Notes: a model not told the origin generated them from the letters alone. Shown: positions 42,961 through 52,971, counted from the first letter of the stretch. The stretch is 64,000 bases of DNA from Pyrinomonadaceae bacterium (GCA_021228405.1 JAJQRF010000001.1:496001-560000); one strand, 5' to 3'. Numbers and translations: made by a program.

Positions 42961-43977
42961 TTGGCTGTGGAAGTTTTCAATAAATTCAGCCGATTGAGCA
43001 CTTTGCATCGGTTTAGTCTTTTCGTCGCAATCCTTCTTTTTTCTTCATCAGTTTTGCTTGGACAACAGGCTCAACCGACTCCGACTCCGTCCTCGACACC
43101 GGAAATTATCAATAACGACGACGACCGCCCGATCAATGTTAAAACCGATCTTGTGACGCTCACCTTGACCGTCACGGACGTTTACGGTCGTTATGTTTCG
43201 GGCTTGTCGAAAAATGCTTTCAGTGTTACAGACAACGGGCAGGAACAGGAAATTACATATTTCAGCGATACCGACGCGCCTGTTTCGCTCGGCATTTTGT
43301 TCGACGTTTCCGATTCGATGAGCGGCGAAAAGATCAGAAAAGCCCGCAAAGCTCTCGAAAGGTTTATCAACACCAGCCACCCGATGGACGAATATTTCCT
43401 GATCGCCTTTAACAGCCGCGCCCAGCTTTTGCTCGACCGCACCCGCGACGGCGAAGCGGTTTTGCAAAAACTCACGCTGGTTCAGCCGAAAAACAATACC
43501 GCGCTTTACGATGCCTGTTATCTCGGCGTTGAACGTGTTACGCGTGGGACGCACCAGAAAAAAGCGATGCTCATCATCAGCGACGGTCAGGACAATTCTT
43601 CGCGCTATAATTTCAACGAAGTGCGCCGTTTGATGAAAGAATCCGATGTCGTGACCTACGCGGTCGGCATTATGGACGGTGCGGATTCGGGAAGTATGAT
43701 GGGAATGCAGGGACAGGCTTTTCTCGACGAATTGACCAGCGTGACGGGCGGAAAATCATTCTACCCGCAAACCGATGTCGAAATGGATGAAATTTTTGAA
43801 CGCATCGCGCTCGAACTTCGTCATCAATATTCGATCGGATATACGCCCAAGAACTTTGAGCCGGACGGAAAATGGCATAAATTAAAAGTTAAGGTCAAAC
43901 CTCCGCGCGGTTTGCCGCGTCTAACGGTTCGCAGTCGGGAAGGCTATTATGCTACACCGACCACGACATTTCGTTAG
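42961..43977 (+). CDS. Exported VWA protein, acidobacterial VWFA-related type
   Basis: 338 residues from TTG 42961 (AGGAG at 42952-42956; GTG 42967 is an alternative). A signal peptide (LFVAILLFSSSVLLGQQ) and a short Pro/Thr linker precede a VWFA-related domain. VNVKTDLVTLTLTVTD-like and SGLSKNAFSVTDNGQEQEI are followed by the MIDAS motif LFDVSDSMSG (DxSxS) and LIISDGQDNSSRY. YSIGYTPKNFEPDGKWHKLK is the usual C-terminus of this family, which is expanded in Acidobacteria. It probably binds protein through a metal ion outside the cytoplasm; the partner is unknown. Confidence 0.92.
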   Translation: MAVEVFNKFSRLSTLHRFSLFVAILLFSSSVLLGQQAQPTPTPSSTPEIINNDDDRPINVKTDLVTLTLTVTDVYGRYVSGLSKNAFSVTDNGQEQEITYFSDTDAPVSLGILFDVSDSMSGEKIRKARKALERFINTSHPMDEYFLIAFNSRAQLLLDRTRDGEAVLQKLTLVQPKNNTALYDACYLGVERVTRGTHQKKAMLIISDGQDNSSRYNFNEVRRLMKESDVVTYAVGIMDGADSGSMMGMQGQAFLDELTSVTGGKSFYPQTDVEMDEIFERIALELRHQYSIGYTPKNFEPDGKWHKLKVKVKPPRGLPRLTVRSREGYYATPTTTFR

Positions 43978-43997
43978 AAACGTTTTCAGGAAAATAG

Positions 43998-45101
43998 ATG
44001 AGAAGAAAAATTTCGTTGATTTTATCGCTTGTTTTTTGTTTTGCTTTAGCTTTTGCGTTTGCCGGTCTTGACTCGGCAAACGCCCAAACCGAACAAAACA
44101 ACCGGGTGCGTCAGGTCGCGTCGCCGACCCCGACCCCGATCACAAAAACAGCAACTCCCGCGCCTACTGCACAACCGACTCCGAATCCTGACGACGAAAT
44201 TATCAAAGTAGATACGGAACTGGTCAATTTAAGCGTGCGCGTGATCGACCGCAACAATCGTCCGATCAATAATCTCGCGCAAAAAGATTTCACGATTTTG
44301 GAAGACAACGTTGCTCAACCGATCGAATTTTTCTCCCGCGCCGAAGTTCCGACCAATTATTCGCTCGTGATCGACAATTCAGGTTCGCTTCGTCAACAGC
44401 TCGAAAAAGTCATCGAAGCCGGAAAGATCATCACGAATACGAACCGGGCGGACGACGAAACGAGCATTATTCGTTTTGTCAGTTCGGATAAGATCGAAAT
44501 CGTTCAGGATTTTACGGCAAACAAGACGGACATCAACGACGCGCTCGATAATCTTTACATCGAAGGCGGACAAACCGCGATCATCGATGCGGTTTATCTC
44601 GCGGCTGAAAAAGTCACGGAATACGAAAAGAAGGACGGAAGCGACCGCAAACGCCGCGCTCTGATACTTGTTTCGGACGGCGAAGACCGCGACAGTTATT
44701 ACAAAGAGCAACAACTGTTTGAACTCTTACGTGAAACGGACGTGCAGATTTACGTTATCGGTTTTGTCGGAGATTTGAGCAAAGACGGCGGCTTTATCAG
44801 TAAAAGTCCGCAAGCAAAAGCAAAAGCGTTTCTCGAAAAACTGGCGGTCGAAACCGGCGGAAAGTCATATTTTCCCGAATCGATCAACGAATTGACGAGA
44901 ATCGCGCAGGACATTTCGAGCGAACTCCGCACACAATATTCGATCGGCTACATTCCGACCAATGACCGCCGCGACGGAAGCTACCGAAACATCAAAGTTC
45001 AGGTTGCGGACGGTCCGAACAAACAAAAAAGAATCGCCGTCACCCGAGCAGGCAGAACGGCTGACCCTGAAGGCGGAAAACCGAACTTACAGAAAAACTG
45101 A
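43998..45101 (+). CDS. Exported VWA protein, acidobacterial VWFA-related type, second copy
   Basis: 367 residues. The signal peptide is ISLILSLVFCFALAFAFAG, followed by a Thr/Pro-rich linker. The domain follows the order of the preceding protein: NLAQKDFTILEDNVAQPIEF, MIDAS VIDNSGSLRQQ (DxSxS), ALILVSDGEDRDSYYKEQQL and TQYSIGYIPTNDRRDGSYRN. The two are paralogous and lie 20 bases apart in one operon. A strong terminator follows. Confidence 0.92.
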   Translation: MRRKISLILSLVFCFALAFAFAGLDSANAQTEQNNRVRQVASPTPTPITKTATPAPTAQPTPNPDDEIIKVDTELVNLSVRVIDRNNRPINNLAQKDFTILEDNVAQPIEFFSRAEVPTNYSLVIDNSGSLRQQLEKVIEAGKIITNTNRADDETSIIRFVSSDKIEIVQDFTANKTDINDALDNLYIEGGQTAIIDAVYLAAEKVTEYEKKDGSDRKRRALILVSDGEDRDSYYKEQQLFELLRETDVQIYVIGFVGDLSKDGGFISKSPQAKAKAFLEKLAVETGGKSYFPESINELTRIAQDISSELRTQYSIGYIPTNDRRDGSYRNIKVQVADGPNKQKRIAVTRAGRTADPEGGKPNLQKN

Positions 45102-45118
45102 GCCGTTTCAAAAAACAA

Positions 45119-45159
45119 AAAAGAAGGACTTTTCAAAATTGAAAAGTCCTTCTTTTTTT
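45119..45159. terminator. Bidirectional terminator
   Basis: AAAGAAGGACTTTTC pairs with GAAAAGTCCTTCTTT and is flanked by A and T runs. It lies between the VWA genes (plus) and the BMC operon (minus). Confidence 0.9.
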
Positions 45160-45175
45160 GCTGAGCTTAATAAAT

Positions 45176-45496
45176 TTACTTTTCAGGAACCGAGCCGGAA
45201 ATTTTCTTGCGCGTCGTTTCGCCTGTTTCGATCACGGGAATTCCGTCGGAAACTTCTTCGTGCGGACGCGGAATAACGTGGACTGCCGTAACCGTGCCGA
45301 TCCGCCGCGCCGCCGCCGCACCTGCTTCAACCGCCGCTTTGACCGCGCCGACCTCACCGCGCACGATTGCCGTGACCAATCCCGCATCGATCTTTTCGTA
45401 ACCGACCAGCCGCACATTGGCAGATTTGACCATCGCGTCCGCCGCTTCGATCATCGCCACCAATCCCATACATTCAACCATTCCCAATGCTTCCAT
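45176..45496 (-). CDS. BMC-H shell protein (hexamer)
   Basis: 106 residues, one BMC domain. [20 protein letters not shown] at the N-terminus, [20 protein letters not shown] (with the conserved sheet-edge Lys replaced), [20 protein letters not shown] and [11 protein letters not shown] are the signature of PduA/EutM-type hexamers, which tile the facets of microcompartments. The C-terminus has a polar tail of about 20 residues. It is the last gene of the BMC operon. Confidence 0.96.
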   Translation of the reverse strand: MEALGMVECMGLVAMIEAADAMVKSANVRLVGYEKIDAGLVTAIVRGEVGAVKAAVEAGAAAARRIGTVTAVHVIPRPHEEVSDGIPVIETGETTRKKISGSVPEK

Positions 45497-45529
45497 AATT
45501 CTACTCTACAAAACTTTCCCGCTTAAAAT

Positions 45530-46027
45530 CTAATCCCAACTCGAACTACTGCTCGACGAATCACTGCTCGAACTATTGCTCGATGAATCGTAAGACGAAG
45601 ACGAATCCGAGTAACTGCTCGGCGAATCGTATGAAGATGTCGAAGAATCCGAATAAACGCTTTCCGTGTAAGACGAATATTCCGTCGCGCTTCCCGCGCC
45701 GCCGCTCGCTTCGGAATAATTTGCCGGAGCCTCATTCATCGAATTATCCGTTAAAGAACCGCCGAGCGAAGCTTCTGCGCCCGCTTCGCTCCTGCCTGAA
45801 TTCGTTTCTCCATTCGAGGCAAAATACATCGGCTGGTAATCTTCAAAGTCATTTGAATCATCCGAATCATTCACAGTTCCAACGCCCGCATAATTACCTG
45901 CACCGACAAACGGCTTTCGTCCCGATTGTTTGCCTTTGACGATTTGCCGAATAATGAAAACAGCAAATGCCAACACGCCGAGCGCGATAAACGCACCGAT
46001 AAAAAATATGATGATCGCAATTGTCAT
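45530..46027 (-). CDS. Membrane protein with Ser/Asp/Tyr-rich tail, unknown
   Basis: 165 residues. One N-terminal hydrophobic segment (IIIFFIGAFIALGVLAFAVFI) is followed by a linker and a tail of about 60 residues of mostly Ser, Asp and Tyr ending in SSSSSSWD. The tail is probably disordered. It lies in the BMC operon between the shell gene (33 bases away) and a zinc-ribbon gene. No homologous microcompartment role is known to me. Confidence 0.8.
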   Translation of the reverse strand: MTIAIIIFFIGAFIALGVLAFAVFIIRQIVKGKQSGRKPFVGAGNYAGVGTVNDSDDSNDFEDYQPMYFASNGETNSGRSEAGAEASLGGSLTDNSMNEAPANYSEASGGAGSATEYSSYTESVYSDSSTSSYDSPSSYSDSSSSYDSSSNSSSSDSSSSSSSWD

Positions 46028-46037
46028 AGCTTTTCGA

Positions 46038-46493
46038 TTATTTCAGGTAAAAAGCGATTCCGACGAGCGCACCGGCAAAGATTAAAAGCAGAATTGCGGC
46101 TGCGATCAATTTCGCATTTGAAACGCTTTCCGCATCTTCCCAGACTACTTCGATCTGTTTCTGCTGATAAGACTTAGCTTTTTGCCGCATCGCGGAAGCA
46201 GATTTCAATTTGCCTTCTTCGAGTTTTGCCGCCGCTTTTTCAGATTCGCTTTCCTTCAAAACAATATTCGGCTTAACGATTTCGGGTTCTTTTTCATCAA
46301 CTTTTTCTGCTTCTTCAGCAGTTTCATCTGCTTCTTCGGCAATATTTTCACGAAGCCAAACGTCGCTAATTTCATCGTTCCCGTTCTCCTCCACAGAAAC
46401 CGGCTTTCCGCAGTTGTAGCAAAACAAAGAGTTCGGACGCACATCCACGCCGCACGCTTTGCAAACTTTTTGTTGAACGGTTGTTTCAGCCAT
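46038..46493 (-). CDS. Zinc-ribbon protein with C-terminal membrane anchor
   Basis: 151 residues. An N-terminal zinc ribbon (VCKACGVDVRPNSLFCYNCG) is followed by a Glu/Lys-rich acidic middle and a C-terminal membrane segment (LIAAAILLLIFAGALVGIAF). The tail-anchored layout places the ribbon in the cytoplasm. It lies between the BMC aldehyde dehydrogenase (33 bases) and the Ser-rich membrane protein (11 bases), so it is cotranscribed with the microcompartment genes. No function is known. Confidence 0.82.
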   Translation of the reverse strand: MAETTVQQKVCKACGVDVRPNSLFCYNCGKPVSVEENGNDEISDVWLRENIAEEADETAEEAEKVDEKEPEIVKPNIVLKESESEKAAAKLEEGKLKSASAMRQKAKSYQQKQIEVVWEDAESVSNAKLIAAAILLLIFAGALVGIAFYLK

Positions 46494-46526
46494 TTATAAA
46501 CCTTTTATTCCGTAATTTTTTAATTG

Positions 46527-48281
46527 CTAAACCTTTGCAAAAACTTCCCTTTCCTCGCCCAGATCACGTGCCGAGGGCGTGATTATCGTCTTCGCCGAAA
46601 TAAAAATCTTCTCGCCTTTTTCAATCGCGCTCCGCACGTCCGTTTCGCTCACAAAATCAACAGTTTTCGGTTTATTATTCGCAGACACAGGCGGTTTTAT
46701 CTCGTGAATGATCGTTTTCACGGGCGAATCATTTGCGATTTGCGATTTGCCGTTTGCGATTTCATTCGACGTTTCCGATTTATTTTCTTTCGGCTTTTCG
46801 GTCAACTTTTGACTCAAAAACTTATCGACAATCGCGGCAATTTCAGCACGTTTGGGATTTTGCCTGGTCGTTGGTCGTCGGTCGCTGTTCGTTGCCGAAA
46901 TCGCCGGACTCTGGACTTTGGACTTCGGACTTCGGACTGACTTCGTTTCAAACGCGACCCGTTTAATGTCCATTAAATGAATCGGGGAAACGTTGTCGCT
47001 CGTCACATTTCCGCCCCACGAACCGCAGCCTAATGTCATCGAAGGCGAAAGATCGGTCGAAAAACCGATCGCGCCGTGCGTCGTCGGCGAATTGATGATA
47101 ACGCGTGATGCCGGCATCTGTTCGCCGTATTTTATCGCCGCTTCACGCGACTGCGTGTGCATTCCGGCGGTGTGCCCCATTCCGCCGAACTGCAAAATTT
47201 CCAAACATTTCTGCGCACCCTGCTCGATACCGTCAACTACGAAAAATGCCAGTGTCGGCGAAAGCTTTTCAAACGACCAAGGATAATCGCGCCCGACTCC
47301 GCCGCAATCGGCGATCAAACAACGTGTTCCCGACGGAACGGAAATCCCGGCGAGATTCGCGATATATTCGGCGGATTTGCCGACGATTTTTGCGTTTAAA
47401 GTTCTCTGCGGCGTAATCAAAACCGCGCCGACCTTTTCCGCTTCTTCCTTATTTAAAAAATGTCCGCCTTGTTTCGTAAACTCTTCGCGGACTTGATTTG
47501 CGATCGGCGCGTCAGCAATGACGGCTTGTTCGGAAGCACAGATCGTGCCGTTATCGAAACAGGTTCCCGTCAAAATATCTGCGACCGCTTTTTCGACATT
47601 TGCCGTTCTTTCGACAAAAACCGGAACGTTTCCCGGTCCGACACCGAAAGCGGGTTTGCCCGAAGAATACGCGGCACGAACCAAACCCGTTCCGCCCGTC
47701 GCCAGAATGACGGCGGTTTTCTTATGCTTCATCAGCGTTTCCGTGCCTTCCAGAGCGGAAGTCGTCAGGCACTGGATCGCATCGGGCGGCAAACCTTCGC
47801 GCACGCCGACTTCCTTCATTATGCGCGCCGTTTCCGCGATGGAACGAGCGGCGGACGGATGCGGCGAAAGCACGATCGTGTTACGCGATTTGATGGCGAT
47901 AATAATTTTGAAAATTGCCGTCGAGGTCGGATTCGTCGAAGGAATGATCGCCGCCACAACTCCGCGCGGTGAAGCGATCTCGACGACATTTCCGTTATCG
48001 CGCACGACTCCGACCGTTTTCAGATTTTTGAAATGATTCCAAACGTCTTCCGCCGCGAAACGGTTTTTCTCGCGTTTGTCTTCCGCTTTGCCGAAACCCG
48101 TTTCCTCGTTCGCCATCACGCCGAGCCGAGCAGACTCGGCAAGCGCGGCATTTGCCATCGCTTCGCAGATTCGGTCGATCTTCGCCTGGTCAAATTTCGC
48201 CACCATCGTCCACGCCAAATGCGCGGCTTCCACCGCGTCACGCGCTTCCTGTTGCGAAATTAAATCTTTATCTTGCGACAT
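46527..48281 (-). CDS. BMC-associated CoA-acylating aldehyde dehydrogenase with extended tail
   Basis: 584 residues, longer than the usual PduP/EutE length of about 460. Residues 1-446 are the catalytic core: [59 protein letters not shown], the catalytic Cys248 in NGTICASEQ and [14 protein letters not shown]. It makes acyl-CoA from an aldehyde and CoA with NAD+. The tail has four parts: a repeat-encoded linker (448-478), the amphipathic helix [15 protein letters not shown] (479-493, probable encapsulation peptide), a second repeat-encoded linker (494-540) and a conserved-looking end with [20 protein letters not shown] followed by [13 protein letters not shown] (about 549-581). Its BMC shell genes flank it. 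Confidence 0.95.
   Translation of the reverse strand: MSQDKDLISQQEARDAVEAAHLAWTMVAKFDQAKIDRICEAMANAALAESARLGVMANEETGFGKAEDKREKNRFAAEDVWNHFKNLKTVGVVRDNGNVVEIASPRGVVAAIIPSTNPTSTAIFKIIIAIKSRNTIVLSPHPSAARSIAETARIMKEVGVREGLPPDAIQCLTTSALEGTETLMKHKKTAVILATGGTGLVRAAYSSGKPAFGVGPGNVPVFVERTANVEKAVADILTGTCFDNGTICASEQAVIADAPIANQVREEFTKQGGHFLNKEEAEKVGAVLITPQRTLNAKIVGKSAEYIANLAGISVPSGTRCLIADCGGVGRDYPWSFEKLSPTLAFFVVDGIEQGAQKCLEILQFGGMGHTAGMHTQSREAAIKYGEQMPASRVIINSPTTHGAIGFSTDLSPSMTLGCGSWGGNVTSDNVSPIHLMDIKRVAFETKSVRSPKSKVQSPAISATNSDRRPTTRQNPKRAEIAAIVDKFLSQKLTEKPKENKSETSNEIANGKSQIANDSPVKTIIHEIKPPVSANNKPKTVDFVSETDVRSAIEKGEKIFISAKTIITPSARDLGEEREVFAKV
46731..46764. repeat. Heptamer array in BMC aldehyde dehydrogenase tail (second linker)
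   Basis: Units ATTTGCG, ATTTGCG, ATTTGCC and GTTTGCG encode [13 protein letters not shown] on the minus strand. The heptamer has no stop codon in any frame. Confidence 0.85.
46866..46940. repeat. Two heptamer arrays in BMC aldehyde dehydrogenase tail (first linker)
   Basis: GGTCGTT, GGTCGTC, GGTCGCT and GTTCGTT (46866-46893) encode [30 protein letters not shown] twice and GGACTGA (46906-46940) encode [12 protein letters not shown]. Both are read in frame on the minus strand. Confidence 0.88.
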
Positions 48282-48284
48282 CTT

Positions 48285-48379
48285 GGTTTTTGGTTTTTGG
48301 TCTTCGGCTTTTGATCTTCGGCTTTTTCACTCAATCTGAATGTAGAAACCAAAAACCAAAAACCAAAGACCAAAGACCG
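48285..48379. repeat. Inverted pair of heptamer arrays
   Basis: The left arm GGTTTTT, GGTTTTT, GGTCTTC, GGCTTTT, GATCTTC and GGCTTTT (48285-48326) faces the right arm CCAAAAA, CCAAAAA, CCAAAGA and CCAAAGA (48349-48376). It lies between the shell gene and the aldehyde dehydrogenase gene of the BMC operon. Confidence 0.85.
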
Positions 48380-48388
48380 TTTTCAAAA

Positions 48389-48784
48389 CTATTTATTTCT
48401 TGATTTATTTCTGTCGTTTACCGAAATTTCGCTCGAACCGCCGCCCGAACCTAATTGTCCGCGACCGCTTTCCTGCAATGCTTTTTCGTCAGGACTGTAA
48501 CCGACTGCGCCGCCTTTCGGGAGAACTCTTTCGACTTCGCCGTGCGGACGCGGAATGACGTGAACCGAGATCAGTTCGCCGACCCGACGAGCCGCCGCCG
48601 CACCTGCGTCCGTTGCCGCCTTGACCGCGCCGACATCGCCGCGCACAAAGATCGTGACATAGCCCGCGCCGATATATTCTTTGCCGACAAGCTGAACGTT
48701 TGCCGCTTTTACCATCGCGTCAGCCGCTTCGACCGCACCGACAAAACCTTTGGTTTCCACCATTCCGAGTGCTTCTAAACTCAT
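48389..48784 (-). CDS. BMC-H shell protein (hexamer), first gene of the operon
   Basis: 131 residues. A complete BMC domain in residues 1-92 ([60 protein letters not shown]) is followed by a 35-residue polar C-terminal tail with a Gly/Ser stretch. It differs from the second shell protein mainly in this tail. The ribosome binding site GAGAGGA precedes ATG 48784. It forms facet hexamers with a pore for small substrates. Confidence 0.96.
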   Translation of the reverse strand: MSLEALGMVETKGFVGAVEAADAMVKAANVQLVGKEYIGAGYVTIFVRGDVGAVKAATDAGAAAARRVGELISVHVIPRPHGEVERVLPKGGAVGYSPDEKALQESGRGQLGSGGGSSEISVNDRNKSRNK

Positions 48785-48852
48785 TATAAATTCCTCTCTT
48801 TCAGATTACTTTTCAGATTTTAATATAAGACTTGAATAATCCATAAACGTAA

Positions 48853-48881
48853 CACGCGCCAAATCAATAATCAAGCGCGTG
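48853..48881. promoter_or_regulatory. Palindrome in the divergent promoter region
   Basis: CACGCGC and GCGCGTG are separated by 15 bases, between the BMC operon and the RodZ-like gene, about 70 bases upstream of the first shell gene. It could be an operator for an unlinked regulator. No T run follows, so a terminator is less likely. Confidence 0.4.
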
Positions 48882-48996
48882 CAATTGCTTAAAAAAGATT
48901 GAAACGATTGACATTTCGGGATTAACAAAGCTATATTTCAACTTTAAGTCCGTTTTCGTTTGTCAGTCCCCTAAAAGCGGCAAACCAATAAAAATA

Positions 48997-49845
48997 ATGT
49001 CATTAACCTTAGGCGAAAAATTGCGGCAAGCTCGTGAAGAGCGAGGTATTTCCATAGCTGAAGTGGCGGAACAAACGCGTATCTCTCCGCATTATCTGGA
49101 ATTTATCGAAAACGACGATTACCGGACATTACCGGGCGGAATTTTTAATAAGGGCTTTGTAAAATCTTATGCAAAATATGTCGGGATTGACGAAAACGAA
49201 GCCTTGCAGGATTATTCAAAACTAATTTCCAGTCAGGACAGTGAAATCTCGGAAGAACCGAAAACCTATCGTCCCGAAGTCTTGACCGATGACCGTTCGA
49301 GTTCTTCGATTCTGCCGACGCTGATTATCGCCGCGATCATTCTCGGTTTGATGACGTGGGGCGTTCTCGAACTCGTCAAATACGTTCAAAATAACCCGTC
49401 GGCACTGACCACGGCAAATACGAACACGGCGGCGAATTCAAATTCGGCGAACGCAAATGCGGCAAATTCAAATTCGGCAACAAACGCGAATACTGCCGCG
49501 CCAATGCCTTCGATAAACGAGATCAAATTGGAATTCAAAACATCCGAAGAAGTTTCGGTCGAGGCTACCGTTGACGGCAAGAAGGCAAGTAAAGTGGTGA
49601 AGGTCGAAACACCCGAAACATATACGGCGACGCAGAGTTTGAAACTGCGTTATTATCGCGGTTTTGCCGACAAGGTTCAGCTTACCTTGAACGGCAAACA
49701 AATCACTGCACCGCCTGCACCGCCGAAAGGAAACGGCATCGAATTTGAAATAACCAAGGAAAACATTGCGCAGATTCTGCAAAGCGGTCAGCTTTCCGCG
49801 CCGGGTGCGCCGAACGCAAATACGGCAAACACGGCTCCGAGATAA
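48997..49845 (+). CDS. RodZ-like helix-turn-helix membrane protein
   Basis: 282 residues. An Xre-type HTH_25 domain (LGEKLRQAREERGISIAEVA, EQTRISPHYLEFIENDD, residues 1-85) precedes one membrane segment (LPTLIIAAIILGLMTWGVLE). A linker made only of Asn, Ala, Thr and Ser follows, then a DUF4115-like periplasmic domain (FKTSEEVSVEATVDGKKA). This is the RodZ layout; RodZ links MreB to the cell envelope. The HTH may not bind DNA. It stands before guaB and divergent from the BMC operon. Confidence 0.92.
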   Translation: MSLTLGEKLRQAREERGISIAEVAEQTRISPHYLEFIENDDYRTLPGGIFNKGFVKSYAKYVGIDENEALQDYSKLISSQDSEISEEPKTYRPEVLTDDRSSSSILPTLIIAAIILGLMTWGVLELVKYVQNNPSALTTANTNTAANSNSANANAANSNSATNANTAAPMPSINEIKLEFKTSEEVSVEATVDGKKASKVVKVETPETYTATQSLKLRYYRGFADKVQLTLNGKQITAPPAPPKGNGIEFEITKENIAQILQSGQLSAPGAPNANTANTAPR

Positions 49846-49902
49846 ATTATGAGGCTTTTCAAAAAGCGAAATTTGATTATTGAAATCTAAAGCGAAATTC
49901 GC

Positions 49903-49929
49903 GCCCGCAAGCTAAATGCGGGCTTTTTT
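49903..49929 (+). terminator. Rho-independent terminator
   Basis: GCCCGCA pairs with TGCGGGC around a 7-base loop, followed by TTTTTT. It terminates the RodZ-like gene. Confidence 0.85.
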
Positions 49930-49934
49930 ATTAA

Positions 49935-51482
<1,548 letters not shown>

Positions 51483-51504
51483 AAAACAGTCAATTAAACG
51501 AAGC

Positions 51505-51558
51505 GCGGGCGGCGTTGAATGAATAAAATTACAATTCATTCGATGCCGCCCGCATTTT
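51505..51558 (+). terminator. Terminator after guaB
   Basis: GCGGGCGGC (51505-51513) pairs with GCCGCCCGC (51545-51553), with an inner stem GAATGAAT/ATTCATTC, followed by TTTTCTT. Confidence 0.85.
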
Positions 51559-51628
51559 CTTGAATAAAAACCGGCTTTTTGCCCTCTCGAACCGTTAATA
51601 AAACCACAAATACCGCTTGAACGACCTC

Positions 51629-51868
51629 GCGGACTGAGCTTTAACCCTTGCGGACTGAGCTTTAAATCTTGCGGACTGAACTTTAACCCTTGCGGACTGA
51701 CGTTTCAGCGAGCGGACTGAGCTTTAGACCTTGCGGACTGCGTTTATTTTTTTGCGGACTGACGTTTCGAGCCGGCGGACATAATATTAACTAATCATAC
51801 TGGATTTTTAATAATGCGGACTTAGTGCAAAATCGAGCGGACTGACGTTCAAACTCTGCGAACTGAGA
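51629..51868. repeat. Tandem array, about 21-bp period
   Basis: Nine to eleven units begin with GCGGACTG and continue AGCTTTAACCCTT or ACGTTTCAGCGA, spaced 20-22 bases. One stretch near 51785-51830 is degenerate. It is intergenic, between guaB and a convergent gene. It shares GACTGACGTTT with the array at 18637-18760. Confidence 0.85.
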
Positions 51869-51950
51869 ATAACAGATAACTGATAACTGATAACTGATAA
51901 CGATCAGCAAAGAACTATCCACTATCAACTATCCACTATCACTTATCAAC
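51869..51950. repeat. Two adjacent heptamer arrays
   Basis: ATAACAG, ATAACTG three times and ATAACGA (51869-51903), then ACTATCC, ACTATCA, ACTATCC, ACTATCA and CTTATCA (51914-51948). The second array contains the stop codon of the next gene. The two arms are partly complementary. Confidence 0.85.
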
Positions 51951-52971
51951 GGTTGTCCCGATACCAGGGGAGTTTGAAACGGGTCAGATTTGCCATCGTG
52001 CGCGTCGGGTTGAGCAACATCCGGCTGAAGATTTTAAGGTAATAATTATTAAAGTTTTGTTCGATTCTTTTGACCAGATATTTATCGGCGGCATCTTCGG
52101 CGACCATCATCGCAAATCCGGCGGTTGGGGTCATCACAATATCGACCCAGGTTTGTTTGCCGCTCAGACCGACGTTGCCGATGGAAGCCTGGCTGATCGG
52201 TCCGATCTCAAACTGCGTGCTCCACGCCGCCGACCACGCCAGAGCCTTCAAACGGCTGTGCCAGTAAGTTTTCGACGTGCCGAACTCGGCTTGTCTGCCC
52301 TTGCGGTCGTTCTGAACGAGAATAAAACCAGTGAACGAACCCTGCATCGGGTGTGCGATATAATTCGTAAAAAATCTGCCGCCGTCTTCCCAACCGTGGA
52401 GCGATTTTACCGAATCGACGTAATCCTTGAAAAAATTCCCTTTCAAAGCGCGGCGCGTTTTCGCTTGCGTAAAAGCATAGCCGTGCTGAATGCCGAGAAA
52501 CAAAAGCGATTGATTGAACGCGGATTTCCAGTCGATGCCGTTTTCAATATCGGCGGCATCAGAAGTTTTTGAATCATAATTTCGGACATTTTTTCCGTCC
52601 GACGCTTTTTTTCGACCGAAAATGCTCGGCGGTTGAAATTCGTTCGCGCCGAAACTCTTTTTTTCAAAGATCGCCTTATCGATAGTGACCTTTTCCGTAA
52701 CCGCGACGCTTTCGGCATTTGCCCCGGTGTCAGCGAGCTTATCGCTTTCCGCAATCTCGTTTTCTGAAGTTTTTAAGGCTTCGGTTTTCCCTGCAACATC
52801 TTCGGATTTTTTATCTTCGATCTTTTGTTCAATTCCGGTCGGTGAGCCGTTGTTGATGAGTTCCTTTCGTTCCCTGACCTGTGCCGCGAGCGTGGAAACC
52901 GCCAAAAGCAGCAAAAAAGATAAAATAAAAACCCGTTTTCCCTTGTTCGTATAATTGCTTGATTTAGTCAT
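51946..52971 (-). CDS. Exported protein, unknown
   Basis: 341 residues from ATG 52971. A signal peptide (VFILSFLLLLAVSTLAAQ) is followed by an acidic, low-complexity N-terminal half. The C-terminal half has conserved-looking segments with aromatic and Gly residues: LFLGIQHGYAFTQAKTRRAL, FFTNYIAHPMQGSFTGFILV, WSTQFEIGPISQASIGNVGL and a final MLLNPTRTMANLTRFKLPWY. The NYIAHPMQGS part recalls outer-membrane proteins of the DUF3943 kind, but the match is weak. The function is unknown. Confidence 0.85.
   Translation of the reverse strand: MTKSSNYTNKGKRVFILSFLLLLAVSTLAAQVRERKELINNGSPTGIEQKIEDKKSEDVAGKTEALKTSENEIAESDKLADTGANAESVAVTEKVTIDKAIFEKKSFGANEFQPPSIFGRKKASDGKNVRNYDSKTSDAADIENGIDWKSAFNQSLLFLGIQHGYAFTQAKTRRALKGNFFKDYVDSVKSLHGWEDGGRFFTNYIAHPMQGSFTGFILVQNDRKGRQAEFGTSKTYWHSRLKALAWSAAWSTQFEIGPISQASIGNVGLSGKQTWVDIVMTPTAGFAMMVAEDAADKYLVKRIEQNFNNYYLKIFSRMLLNPTRTMANLTRFKLPWYRDNR

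Noticed and set aside
46527-48281. Frameshift in the BMC aldehyde dehydrogenase tail
   Set aside because: The tail looked like a shifted frame, but the helix and the PSARDL motif follow in the same frame, so the polar stretches are repeat-encoded linkers and not a frameshift.
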